This document shows positions 48,676 through 57,964 of a stretch of 64,000 nucleotides of DNA, in pieces. Every line of letters starts with the position of its first letter. The stretch's first letter is position 1. The translations under genes were made by a program, and so were the position numbers. Origin of the DNA: a virus; the IMG/VR virus record IMGVR_UViG_3300030419_006472, positions 50,209 to 114,208 of that record; one strand, given 5' to 3'. Below the pieces are notes generated by a model that made no database searches, had not been told where the DNA came from, and saw nothing but the letters and a program-made list of their open reading frames with translations.

Positions 48676-49347
48676 ATGATAAGTTATAATGACGTATTAG
48701 AAATTTCAAGACTTTATAAACATAAACAATATGATAAAGTATTTTCGTTTATTACACAAAAAATTCCAAGTAAAAGTATTATAGATTTTTTAAATAAATG
48801 TAAAAGAGAAAAATTTATAGAAACTAATGACTGTGTAAAATTAGATATAGATAAAAAGGAATTAATAATTTATAAAGATGACTTTCTCAAAAACCTACCT
48901 AACGATAATGAAGACATCTATCATATTGATAATTATAAAATTACTATAGGTTACCCGAGAATAGATTCAACATTACCTGCTTCCTGTATTAAAAGAATTC
49001 AATACCAAAATGTATTTTTAGACGTTAATCCGAATAACTACGACCATATACCCCTGTCATTAGTTAAAAAAAGTATGCCATACATACAAACGTATATTGA
49101 TAAATTAAATGACGGGTATGTATATTACGTAAATAAAAACTACAATAGTAGATTTCTATATCATAGAGATATAATTATAAATATAATATATTTATGTTTC
49201 GTTCAAGACTATGAAAGTTTAATACAACAACAGCTACTTCTTATGAAGCAATATAATTTTACATATCAAGACTTTAATAATATTACAATAAATTCAATAA
49301 ATGCATATGTAAAGGTAATTAATTTAAAACTTAATAAAGATGACTGA
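48676..49347 (+). CDS. hypothetical protein in the baseplate hub-assembly position (223 aa)
   Basis: A Tyr/Asn/Ile-rich helical protein without motifs I recognise. Its start is 6 nt after the preceding stop and it overlaps the next gene by 8 nt. In T4-like genomes, small hub-assembly proteins (gp51, gp26) lie between tube and tape-measure genes, so an assembly chaperone role is possible. This is context only. Confidence 0.55.
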   Translation: MISYNDVLEISRLYKHKQYDKVFSFITQKIPSKSIIDFLNKCKREKFIETNDCVKLDIDKKELIIYKDDFLKNLPNDNEDIYHIDNYKITIGYPRIDSTLPASCIKRIQYQNVFLDVNPNNYDHIPLSLVKKSMPYIQTYIDKLNDGYVYYVNKNYNSRFLYHRDIIINIIYLCFVQDYESLIQQQLLLMKQYNFTYQDFNNITINSINAYVKVINLKLNKDD

Positions 49348-50020
49348 TCTATTAGATAAATTTAAAAATCTATGTACAACGAATGTTATATTACCAGATA
49401 GTAACGAAATAACATTAAATAAATTAAATGTAAATTTTCAAACTAAATTACATTCTCATTTTACTAATCTTCCGAATGATTCGGAAAATATAGACAATGT
49501 TTTTGTACTTGAATATATTAAATTTATTAATAAGCACATAATCGAGTTACATTCAGAAAGAACGTTTACTCATAGAGATAAATTATTTCTTTTAGATTTT
49601 TGGAAAAACGATATAGAGTCTTCTGATAATTCTTCTAATATATTAGAAGATTTAAAATGTATAGATAAATTAAATGATGTAGAATTAAAACTTAATTTAG
49701 GCACTATGCATCCTAAAATTAAATTTAAACAACCTACCTTACAACAAGAGAATACAATATTAACGTTCTTACTGGAAAATAGTAACAGCAAAAACACTGA
49801 TATGGATATAATCTTTTTTGATGTTTTTAGATTCCTACATTCAATAGATATTGACGATCATCAATATCTTATTGATAATATAACTACACAGGAACTATAT
49901 GAATTATTTTTATTATTTGATATAGAACATCTTCGAACTATTTCAAAAACACTATCTGAAACGCTTGAAAAGGTAACTAACATACGATTACTTGAAGCCG
50001 ATTACTCTTCTTTTTATTGA
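49340..50020 (+). CDS. baseplate hub protein, gp26-like candidate (226 aa)
   Basis: The N-terminus reads VILPDSNEITLNKLNVNFQTKLHSHF (split), which resembles the LPSSGKEVxxxPLTVKQQK opening of gp26-type hub proteins (T4_baseplate family). The rest is helical with FTHRDKLFLLDFWKN near residue 74. T4 gp26 is 208 aa. It precedes the tape-measure candidate. Similarity is weak, so the call is tentative. Confidence 0.45.
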   Translation: MTDLLDKFKNLCTTNVILPDSNEITLNKLNVNFQTKLHSHFTNLPNDSENIDNVFVLEYIKFINKHIIELHSERTFTHRDKLFLLDFWKNDIESSDNSSNILEDLKCIDKLNDVELKLNLGTMHPKIKFKQPTLQQENTILTFLLENSNSKNTDMDIIFFDVFRFLHSIDIDDHQYLIDNITTQELYELFLLFDIEHLRTISKTLSETLEKVTNIRLLEADYSSFY

Positions 50021-50026
50021 TTTTAA

Positions 50027-50034
50027 ATTAAATA
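50027..50034 (+). promoter_or_regulatory. late promoter octamer ATTAAATA
   Basis: ATTAAATA lies 9 nt before the ATG at 50044, in a 23-nt intergenic gap. Confidence 0.5.
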
Positions 50035-50043
50035 TCTATAGAG

Positions 50044-52131
50044 ATGGCTGATGAATCTATAGGTGCGAGTCTAATAAATAAACTAACAGATGCTCTGAAA
50101 GACGTATCCGTTAGGCTTAGTGACGTTGATACTAATACTTCAGAGACGAAAAAATCAATAGATAAACTAAACAAAGACTTTATTACATTATTTGGAGGAA
50201 AAAGCGCTCTTTCAAAACTCCTCATAAAAGATGCATCTATTAGTAAATCTACAAAAGGTCACCTTAAGAGTATAGATACAAAATTAGGCGGCATCGCAGA
50301 CCTAGTTGACATCAATAAAAAGCAACTCAAGGAATTAAGGAAACTTAGCGGCGGGCCTGGACTGTCAGGAGCTACTAAAGGTAAAGGTAGTAGCGCTCCA
50401 GTTAGTGGCTCAGCTGGGGACCTCACTAAAGGTGAATTAGAAGCCTTATTAAAAAAATCTAGTAAAGGTATTGGTTTAAACTTAAGAACCATAGTAGGAG
50501 GTGGTGCCCTAGCGGCATTCGGTATTCCTCAAATGTTATATAAAGCTGTAGCGGGGTTGTCGACTGCAGTACCTATATTACTTGCAATGCACTTAGGTCG
50601 TGATTATGCTGAAGGCGGGATTGGTCAGTTTGGTCTCCCAATGGCTGGTGGTTATGGAGGCCGTGAAGGTACCGGAATACTAGGAGGGTTAGGAAACGTT
50701 GCAGTTGACTATGGTCTACCTGCTGCGGCCGTTGGCGCCGGGTTCACAAAGAGAGGTCGTGCTATGTATCGTGGGATAGGTAGTGGTACAATGAATCTTT
50801 TCCGAACTCAAAAGGGTCTACACAAATATGCTAGAGGTATAAAAACAGGTAGTGCACATACATATGCCAGGTTAAGTGGTTATACTGGAACTAAATCAAC
50901 ACGCGCTGGTACACTTCATTTTAAAAACGGTAAAATTGTAGGTATTGAAGATATGGAAACTGGCAAAGTAGTCAGGAAGCCAACAAGTGGAAGACCATCC
51001 AAAGCATTTAATAAAGCCCTGGGAAAAAACGTACATAAAGCCGGTAGTAAAATAGGATTACGAGCAGCATCAAAACCGATACCGTTGGTTGGATTACTTG
51101 TCGAATTAGGATTTACAGTAACAGATGTACATGAACTAATGAGCGACCCAGCCGCGTATCAAGCATTTAAAGAAGAATTTGATGCAGCTGGGGGCTTAGG
51201 TAAAATCGGACTTGCGTTCATGAATCCTGCTGCGGCAGTCGAAAGAGGTTCAGAAGCGATCATACAAGGTATCAAGGGATCGGATGCTAATTTACAAGAG
51301 CACGAGTCTAGATTCATGGATCCAAATAGCGACCTACGTCAAAACCGACAAATGAAAGTAGGTGAGACAGGATATTCATATGAGAGTTACCATCAAGCTC
51401 GGATGAAGCAAATAAAAACTATACAAAGCCATGATGACGGTCTTAACTACCCGTGGGGGTTCCCTGGATTTGCACCTACCTCGCAACAAGTATTTGGTCA
51501 AAAGCGTTACATGTCTAATGAAGAGCTTTTAACACAAAACTTAACAAATTTAAAAACTATCTCTAACTCTCTTAAGAGTGTTTCTACTATTAAAGCATAT
51601 AAACATGACGGAAAGGAAATGACATGGATGGAACGGGAACAGGCCCGAAAGAGGGATAAGGAAACAACAGCCAGACAAGATAGAATTAAAAATTTAACTT
51701 ATACTACAAGCTCTAACGTCAATAAAATAAAAGGAAATAGATTAGCAGAGATGTGGGAAAAGGGCATTATTAACGCATCTGACCTACACTTTATGACATA
51801 CAAGAACGTAGAACTCTTAGCTAGCGCTTACGGTAAGTCTTATAGTGTATTTATGAGTGAAAATGTAGGTGCCGAGGGTTTTGCACGTCACCACCAACAA
51901 AGAGAAACAATGCTCTCGACCGATCATGGTAGAGCTCAATTCCAAAAAAGACAGGACGATACTCGAAGAATATTTCATGAATTTTTAAGTGCGAATAGAA
52001 AAGATCTTATACAATGGTTAGATCGTCACGAACAAATACAAAACAGAGCAACACAAAGCCCGATAACAGTGATGCACCAAGTGGGTGATGACACCCATGT
52101 AGACCAAGAACATTCGAACTTTGGGCCATAG
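50044..52131 (+). CDS. probable tail tape-measure protein (gp29 position, 695 aa)
   Basis: The N-terminus is heptad-like coiled coil (residues 1-110), followed by a hydrophobic Ala/Gly-rich segment (about 150-190 and 220-240) and a basic region rich in Lys/Arg/Gly, then a hydrophilic helical C-terminal half. This coil-plus-hydrophobic-core make-up and its place before gp48 and gp53 are typical of tape-measure proteins. T4 gp29 is 590 aa. No catalytic motif was identified. Confidence 0.7.
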   Translation: MADESIGASLINKLTDALKDVSVRLSDVDTNTSETKKSIDKLNKDFITLFGGKSALSKLLIKDASISKSTKGHLKSIDTKLGGIADLVDINKKQLKELRKLSGGPGLSGATKGKGSSAPVSGSAGDLTKGELEALLKKSSKGIGLNLRTIVGGGALAAFGIPQMLYKAVAGLSTAVPILLAMHLGRDYAEGGIGQFGLPMAGGYGGREGTGILGGLGNVAVDYGLPAAAVGAGFTKRGRAMYRGIGSGTMNLFRTQKGLHKYARGIKTGSAHTYARLSGYTGTKSTRAGTLHFKNGKIVGIEDMETGKVVRKPTSGRPSKAFNKALGKNVHKAGSKIGLRAASKPIPLVGLLVELGFTVTDVHELMSDPAAYQAFKEEFDAAGGLGKIGLAFMNPAAAVERGSEAIIQGIKGSDANLQEHESRFMDPNSDLRQNRQMKVGETGYSYESYHQARMKQIKTIQSHDDGLNYPWGFPGFAPTSQQVFGQKRYMSNEELLTQNLTNLKTISNSLKSVSTIKAYKHDGKEMTWMEREQARKRDKETTARQDRIKNLTYTTSSNVNKIKGNRLAEMWEKGIINASDLHFMTYKNVELLASAYGKSYSVFMSENVGAEGFARHHQQRETMLSTDHGRAQFQKRQDDTRRIFHEFLSANRKDLIQWLDRHEQIQNRATQSPITVMHQVGDDTHVDQEHSNFGP

Positions 52132-52142
52132 GAATTAGAAAA

Positions 52143-53456
52143 ATGATAAAAACAACATCAAAATATTTTAAATTTCAAGAAGTTGAACCAAGAACTACTC
52201 CAGCAGTAAATGCTACTGGTAGTACGCTTCTTAAATCAATACAAACTGTAGCTAAGAGTCAAAGGTATTCTAAAAATATGGCTAAAGTGGCGGTACCTAC
52301 TAACGGTGGTGTGTTTAATATTGTAAAGAGTTTTCGGTGGACGAAATCGTCATTAAATTCTGTTACTGTAAATAACACACCAACTATTACCCTAAGGGAA
52401 ATGGAAGTAATAAATCCAGCGTTTTTTAATAATATAGCTCTTTTTATAGATCAATTAGTAAATAGAGAAAAAACAGGACTACTTAATATAGGGGACAGAT
52501 TATTTTCAGGAGAAGGGCAAAATGCAGTTCAGCAAGGGATGTCAGATTTAAGAGATGCCAACGCTCCATCAGCGTGGGCGAATCTATTAAGTTTAAACTT
52601 AAGTCAGCTAGCAGGTGATTTGGGTCATCACTTATTTAGCTCTGCGGTAGCTGGAGCAAACGCATTATCAAATGACTTTGAATCACTACGACAATATGTA
52701 CTAGGAAGTGATCCTATATCTGGACCAGCATATTTAAGACAATATGAAAGAATATATGGTATACATTATACTGGTTTTAAATATAAGATACCTTATTTAG
52801 AAGATTCGTATAAGGAAATAAGCAATTCATGGGGTAGTGAAAATACAGGTGGTATGATCATGAAAGGTGTTAATGCAATGACAGGGCTTACAAATTTACT
52901 TTCTCCGTCTGTAGGTGTTGATTTCGCTAAAACATTCGATTACCCTCAATCCGGACCAAGTTATAATATAAACTTTTACTTAGATAACACAGTATATGAT
53001 GGTAAAGAAATGGCGCTTGATAATCTTACTTTTATATATTTGTTACTTTATCAGAATTTACCTAACAGGATTAATAGAACAGCAATAACACCACCAGTTA
53101 TATATCAAGCCTTTTTGCCAGGTGTTTTTAGTTATCGATGGAGTTATTTGAGTAAGATTAATGTAAATTTTTGTGGAGTAAGACGACCCTTTCATGCAAA
53201 CATTGGAGGGGAACAAACGGAAGCTATTATTCCAGAAGGATACGAAGTACAATTAACCTTAACTAGCCTTACACCAGAAACAAAGAACTTGTTTTTTGAT
53301 AGTCTTAATAATGCTGTAAATGCTACTGAAGAATTTAGAGAGCCAACTGCAGAGGAGATGAGTAAAGTTCAGGGACAACTGAACGGTTCTTATAAACAAT
53401 CACCGCTTGAAAAACATCAACAAACACCAGGTATATCTCAAGGACCAACAGAATGA
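52143..53456 (+). CDS. 48: baseplate tail-tube cap protein gp48
   Basis: The 437-aa protein has the order of motifs seen in T4-like gp48: GIHYTGFKYKIPYLEDSY (near residue 207), YNINFYLDNTVYDGKEMALDNLTFIYLLLYQNLPNRIN (split, near 280), and VFSYRWSYLSKINVNFCGVRR ... IPEGYEVQLTLTSLTPETKN (near 335-375). It has a longer N-terminal half than T4 gp48 (364 aa). It overlaps gene 53 by 4 nt, keeping the gp48-gp53 pair together. Confidence 0.82.
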   Translation: MIKTTSKYFKFQEVEPRTTPAVNATGSTLLKSIQTVAKSQRYSKNMAKVAVPTNGGVFNIVKSFRWTKSSLNSVTVNNTPTITLREMEVINPAFFNNIALFIDQLVNREKTGLLNIGDRLFSGEGQNAVQQGMSDLRDANAPSAWANLLSLNLSQLAGDLGHHLFSSAVAGANALSNDFESLRQYVLGSDPISGPAYLRQYERIYGIHYTGFKYKIPYLEDSYKEISNSWGSENTGGMIMKGVNAMTGLTNLLSPSVGVDFAKTFDYPQSGPSYNINFYLDNTVYDGKEMALDNLTFIYLLLYQNLPNRINRTAITPPVIYQAFLPGVFSYRWSYLSKINVNFCGVRRPFHANIGGEQTEAIIPEGYEVQLTLTSLTPETKNLFFDSLNNAVNATEEFREPTAEEMSKVQGQLNGSYKQSPLEKHQQTPGISQGPTE

Positions 53457-53821
53457 TAACTGATTTACAAACAAAGAGAAATAATATTGATGCTTTATCA
53501 CCAATTAGTGATACTAGGTATGAAAATATATTTAATATGAATAAATGTGATGGTTATTTTTTTTATAATATTATTAAAAAAATTAACTTTCCAGATGAAC
53601 TAGGACCAGAAGTATATATTGAACAATATACCACTGCTAGTATTCCATGGACGACATTAGCATATGAAGTATATGGTGATCAAAATTTATGGTGGATTAT
53701 ATGTGGTGTAAATAAGATACAAAACCCGACTATTAATCCTGAAATCGGTAAAGCTTATAAACTTATAAAACCATCATATATAAACACCATACTAGCAGAA
53801 ATAAAAAAACAATTAATATAG
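53453..53821 (+). CDS. 53: baseplate wedge protein gp53
   Basis: gp53 is the wedge protein with a LysM-like fold. The 122-aa protein shows the family core: IPWTTLAYEVYGDQNLWWIICGVNKIQNPTINPEIGKAYKLI (split, near residues 62-108). It is shorter than T4 gp53 (196 aa), as in many phages. It follows gp48 with a 4-nt overlap. Confidence 0.9.
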   Translation: MITDLQTKRNNIDALSPISDTRYENIFNMNKCDGYFFYNIIKKINFPDELGPEVYIEQYTTASIPWTTLAYEVYGDQNLWWIICGVNKIQNPTINPEIGKAYKLIKPSYINTILAEIKKQLI

Positions 53822-53827
53822 AGTATA

Positions 53828-55213
53828 ATGCCTAGCAATCTCCCAGACCCATCAGTTAATGAACCGCTTAAAGTTACTGCTAACAGTACTGACTATCTGG
53901 TTACAATTCAATTTTTAAATGACAAAGGTCAAGTTAAAACTATTAGTAGAGATTTTAAAAAACTACAATTTGAATCATCATACCTTACTCCGTTTATGCG
54001 AGGTAGACTACAAATAGACAACACTAATGAAAAGAGTACATTTCAATCAATAGCGTCATTTAAAACATTTGATTACAATATGGTTAGTAGTGGAGCAGAA
54101 TTTATTAACATTACTATTGAACAAATTTATAACCCTACCACAAATCAAAAAGTTACAATATTAGCTGAACGATATATAGTACAAAATGTAGAACTAGGTC
54201 TTAACGACGAGAAAAAAGTATTAAATTATTATTTTGTAAATATAGACTATGGGCCGTTAATGTATACTAAATTACCATGGTCGACAAATAATTATGTAAA
54301 TGCCGCTGCTCAAAAAAATACAAACGATAAACAAATTTTAGTTAGTGACGCAATTAAACACTTATTAGTTTCACTATACCAAAAAGAGTCTAACCCGCAG
54401 TCAATTATTGATCTAAAGAACTGGGATGAAAGTTCTTCGAAAGTAGAATATACATTGAAAAATCAAGAACCTGCAATTATGGGTCTAAACTATTTAATGT
54501 CTAAATATGAATCTAAAACTCACGATATGGGGATACTAACAAAAAACAGAGGGTTATATCAACTTAACTCTTTAGATAAGCTTATAAAACAAGCATCAAC
54601 AAAAAATTACACTGGTTTAATACGAATAGAAACAGAAGATAATAGAGAACCATATACTAATAGAATACAACCAAACAGATCGATCTGGAATAACCATCAA
54701 CCTATACCTGCTCATATATCTACAATAAACATTGTACCGCAAGAGTCTACGCTCGGTTCTCATTGTATAGTAGATCATTCTGTATCTTCATATAATATTT
54801 CTAATAAACAATTTAACTTATTTAACCAGGAAGGTACTGTAGATAAATTAAAAGAAAGTATTAATAATTATACGTCAAGAACAACTGCCTTTGATGAATC
54901 TCATTTAAATACACCCAATAGAGTAGTATTATCTAATTTTGAAAATATTAAAAATGAATATAATTATTCAGGTCGATTAGCACTGCAACAAAAATTCATA
55001 AATACGTCTAAAAAATTAACAATACCAATAAATGGTAATTTATTTTTAAAAGGTAGTAATTTTATAAACGTTGAACTAACCGGGATTCCACTTAACCAAG
55101 AAATGAGAGATATTTCAGGATCATGGTTTATACTACAAAACACAACTGTCCTTCGACCAGGAATGTTTAAATCAAAAATTGTTTGTGGAAAATTAGATAA
55201 AGAAAAAGTATGA
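53828..55213 (+). CDS. 27: baseplate hub protein, gp27-like
   Basis: The 461-aa protein has an N-terminal tube-like domain (LVTIQFLNDKGQVK near residue 24; YIVQNVELGLNDEKKVLNYYFVNI, split, near 118), a middle region and a C-terminal WFILQNTTVLRPGMFKSKIVCGKLD that resembles the final strand pair of hub proteins. T4 gp27 is 391 aa. Its place after gp53 and length support a hub role, but sequence identity to gp27 is weak. Confidence 0.6.
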   Translation: MPSNLPDPSVNEPLKVTANSTDYLVTIQFLNDKGQVKTISRDFKKLQFESSYLTPFMRGRLQIDNTNEKSTFQSIASFKTFDYNMVSSGAEFINITIEQIYNPTTNQKVTILAERYIVQNVELGLNDEKKVLNYYFVNIDYGPLMYTKLPWSTNNYVNAAAQKNTNDKQILVSDAIKHLLVSLYQKESNPQSIIDLKNWDESSSKVEYTLKNQEPAIMGLNYLMSKYESKTHDMGILTKNRGLYQLNSLDKLIKQASTKNYTGLIRIETEDNREPYTNRIQPNRSIWNNHQPIPAHISTINIVPQESTLGSHCIVDHSVSSYNISNKQFNLFNQEGTVDKLKESINNYTSRTTAFDESHLNTPNRVVLSNFENIKNEYNYSGRLALQQKFINTSKKLTIPINGNLFLKGSNFINVELTGIPLNQEMRDISGSWFILQNTTVLRPGMFKSKIVCGKLDKEKV

Positions 55214-56076
55214 GTACAGTACCATTAAAAACAGGCATACCAAATATAGTGGATAGTAATGTTTTAGATCCAAATACACTAGATCCACAATATATAGATT
55301 TTAATTCTTTAGCTAAAGATTATGATAATATAAAATATACAAATGACCCAATAACAGAAGAAGCCGACTTCTGGGTAAATTTAGCAAATGCGAACCCGGT
55401 TGATATATCAGAACTAGATAATAGCGGAGAATTTATTGCATGGTGGTTAGATAAGTACCGTAAAAGTCATCCTTTAGTAAGAGATTTAGTTGAGCAAAGA
55501 CTGCCTAATATAGAAGATACAATACTTCAAACTATATCAGAAAGCGTCGGTTTATTATTCACTCAATATTTAACACCGCAGCGTAGAAATATGCACTATG
55601 CAGATGAATTCGATCCAACACCAGATGGACCTGCAGCTAATCCAAACGATCCAAGTGTTACTCCATTTCCTTATAATAGTATAATAGATGATAAGTTAGA
55701 CTTTGATACTCGTAAAAATATATTAGGTTTAAGTAAACGAGCGGAAGCTATTTTTGGACGAAATATGCGACAAGTTATTTACGGAGAACAAGGACAACCA
55801 AATCTTCCTCATGGGACTAATCTCGTTACTGATTATATACACTATCAACGTTTAGGAGAAATACATAGTGATATTATGATAGAGATAGGAAGAATTTTAG
55901 GTGGAACATATAAAGTGTTATATTGGTTAACATGCAACAAAATTGCTAATAAACAAGAAGCTGTTCCCGTCGTACATACTCTCAGAGTTGAAAACACTGA
56001 GCAAGAAGTAGATGATTTAATGAACGCAATTCAAGACTCGTGGCGAGGGTTTACTATGAATGATATTAAGTCTTAG
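55210..56076 (+). CDS. hypothetical baseplate-cluster protein (288 aa)
   Basis: Acidic N-terminal half (DPITEEADFWVNLANANPVDISELD), then helical parts with EFIAWWLDKYRKSHPLVRDLVEQRLPNIEDTILQTI (split) and a C-terminal VLYWLTCNKIANKQEAVPVVHTLRV (split). No family recognised. It starts 4 nt inside the hub gene and its end overlaps a convergent late gene by 11 nt. Confidence 0.6.
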   Translation: MSTVPLKTGIPNIVDSNVLDPNTLDPQYIDFNSLAKDYDNIKYTNDPITEEADFWVNLANANPVDISELDNSGEFIAWWLDKYRKSHPLVRDLVEQRLPNIEDTILQTISESVGLLFTQYLTPQRRNMHYADEFDPTPDGPAANPNDPSVTPFPYNSIIDDKLDFDTRKNILGLSKRAEAIFGRNMRQVIYGEQGQPNLPHGTNLVTDYIHYQRLGEIHSDIMIEIGRILGGTYKVLYWLTCNKIANKQEAVPVVHTLRVENTEQEVDDLMNAIQDSWRGFTMNDIKS

Positions 56077-56527
56077 GTTCTACCTGATCAATATCAATAA
56101 CATCTGCCTTTTTTAATAAACGATCTAAAACTTCTTCTCTACTTAACATTAATTCACTTTGTTTCTCAGCAGCTAGAAGTTGCTTTTTAGAATCAATATC
56201 TAGCTGCTTCGCCTTTATTGTTGTATTAGATTTTTTATCTTGAACAACTAATTTATTTAATGTTTCTATAGCCCCAGTAGATGCTTTAATAAGTTCAGCA
56301 AGAGAAGAAACATTTTCTGCTTCAGGCATATGATGAACTACCTCTTTCATATTATCTATTAACTCTAATGAATCTTGAATTAATTTTGATGATTTTTTAA
56401 TTATAAATTCTTCAACATCTTCTTTAGACAAATCAATATTGTCTTCAGCATGCTGAAGTATTTTCTTATTATCTTTCGGTAAAGTTTTTAATTGAGATAT
56501 TAAATCCGCTGGATCAATGTCATCCAT
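56066..56527 (-). CDS. coiled-coil protein, possible small terminase gp16
   Basis: A 153-aa all-helical acidic/basic protein. SLELIDNMKEVVHHMPEAENVSSLAELIKASTGAIETLNKLVVQDKKSNTTIKAKQLDI (split) resembles the central coiled coil of T4-like gp16 in pattern and length, with acidic ends as in gp16 (164 aa). It is far from gene 17, which is unusual. The late octamer is 5 nt before the ATG. Tentative. Confidence 0.4.
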   Translation of the reverse strand: MDDIDPADLISQLKTLPKDNKKILQHAEDNIDLSKEDVEEFIIKKSSKLIQDSLELIDNMKEVVHHMPEAENVSSLAELIKASTGAIETLNKLVVQDKKSNTTIKAKQLDIDSKKQLLAAEKQSELMLSREEVLDRLLKKADVIDIDQVEPKT

Positions 56528-56532
56528 AAAAT

Positions 56533-56567
56533 TATTTACTTGAAAAACGAAATATATACACTATATT
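56533..56567. promoter_or_regulatory. back-to-back late (minus) and early (plus) promoters
   Basis: Minus-strand AGTAAATA (56533-56540) is 5 nt from the ATG at 56527. Plus-strand TTGAAA (56540-56545), a 16-nt spacer and TATATT (56562-56567) end 6 nt before the dut ATG at 56574. Confidence 0.65.
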
Positions 56568-56573
56568 TGTCGT

Positions 56574-57059
56574 ATGAAATTAAAAGGCAGCATTAACGAA
56601 CAATTAAAAGCAACTGGAGGTCGTTTTCCAGAAGATTTTAAAATGAGTTTTGTAAGAACTCACCCAGATGCAAAGCTACCAGAACAAGCACATAAAAGTG
56701 ATACTGGGTATGATCTATATAGTGTTGAAGAGGTTATTGTTCCTGGAAGAGGATCAGTTGTTGTTCCGGTAGGATTAACACTCGCGTACTTAACACCTGG
56801 TCTTTGGTTTAGAATAGAACCTAGAAGTGGTTTAGGGTTTAAGCATAACATTCAACCTCATTTAGGTATTATTGATAATGGTTATAGAGGTGATCTAGGA
56901 GTAAAATTATATAATTTTAGTGATACTGAAGTAACACTTCCTAAAGGAAGTAAAATCGCACAAATAGTATTATACACTCATTTTACAGCAAAAGTAACAG
57001 AAACTAATAAGGTTGATGATACTGAACGTGGGAGTGCTGGATTTGGATCTACAGGATGA
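56574..57059 (+). CDS. dut: dUTPase
   Basis: The trimeric dUTPase hydrolyses dUTP to dUMP, protecting DNA from uracil. All five motifs are present in 161 aa: KSDTGYDLYS (near residue 42), EPRSGLGFKHNI (near 83), GIIDNGYRGDLGVKL (near 99), KGSKIAQIVLY (near 125) and RGSAGFGSTG (C-terminus). It starts 6 nt after a plus-strand TATATT promoter and overlaps gene 44 by 4 nt. Confidence 0.95.
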   Translation: MKLKGSINEQLKATGGRFPEDFKMSFVRTHPDAKLPEQAHKSDTGYDLYSVEEVIVPGRGSVVVPVGLTLAYLTPGLWFRIEPRSGLGFKHNIQPHLGIIDNGYRGDLGVKLYNFSDTEVTLPKGSKIAQIVLYTHFTAKVTETNKVDDTERGSAGFGSTG

Positions 57060-57964
57060 CGATTTCTGACATCTGGTGTGAAAAATATCGACCGAGTACA
57101 TTAGATGAAATAGTCCTAGATAAAAATACTAGGTCTTATTTTAATACAGTACAGTCGGAAAAAAATATACCTAATGTACTATTTGTAGGCAAGCCAGGTA
57201 TTGGTAAGACCTCTCTAGCTAAGATTATCGTTAATGATGTTCTTAAATGTCAATATCTTTATATTAATGCCTCTGATGAGAACGGTATAGATACTATACG
57301 TACAAAAGTTCTTAACTTCGCGCAGACCCAAAGTCTCTTTGGGAATATTAAGATTATAATACTTGATGAGTGTGATGGGTTATCTATTGATGCGCAAAAA
57401 GCGCTACGTAATTCGATAGAAGAATATCACGACTTAACAAGATTCATTTTAACAGCAAATTATAAACATAAAATCATACCTGCTCTTCAAAGTAGATGCC
57501 AGGTATTTGATATCAATTATAATAAAAATGATTATATAACTAAATTAATATCTATCGTTAAAGCTGAAGAGGTAAAAATTAATAAAGAACAATTCACTTC
57601 TATTGTTAATAGTTGTTATCCAGATTTCCGAAAAGGTATTAATACATTACAAAAATATTACTTATCAGGTGGTAAGGATGATAGTGTATTTAATGTTACA
57701 GATTTCTTTAATGGATTAAAGGATCTTTTGAAGGAAAAGAAATATGTATTAATACGCAAATATATAATTGAAAATGAAGCATTATTTAATAATGACTATG
57801 ATGAACTATTTAAACGGTTATTTGATTATATGTATACTGCGGAAATAGATATAGATAAAAAAAGAGACTGTTTAATTACAGTCTCTAAATATTTTTACCA
57901 GAATAGTCAATGTATCGATCAGGAGATCAATTTCTATTCTTGTATACTAGCCTTACGAGTTTAA
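57056..57964 (+). CDS. 44: clamp-loader ATPase gp44
   Basis: gp44 loads the clamp using ATP. The 302-aa AAA+ protein has WCEKYRPSTLDEIVL (near residue 8), Walker A GKPGIGKT (near 45), Walker B IILDECDGLS (near 101), sensor-1 TAN (near 139) and the SRC motif LQSRCQVFDI (near 150). T4 gp44 is 319 aa. It is co-transcribed with dut, away from the other replication genes. A partner gp62 was not seen here. Confidence 0.95.
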   Translation: MTISDIWCEKYRPSTLDEIVLDKNTRSYFNTVQSEKNIPNVLFVGKPGIGKTSLAKIIVNDVLKCQYLYINASDENGIDTIRTKVLNFAQTQSLFGNIKIIILDECDGLSIDAQKALRNSIEEYHDLTRFILTANYKHKIIPALQSRCQVFDINYNKNDYITKLISIVKAEEVKINKEQFTSIVNSCYPDFRKGINTLQKYYLSGGKDDSVFNVTDFFNGLKDLLKEKKYVLIRKYIIENEALFNNDYDELFKRLFDYMYTAEIDIDKKRDCLITVSKYFYQNSQCIDQEINFYSCILALRV

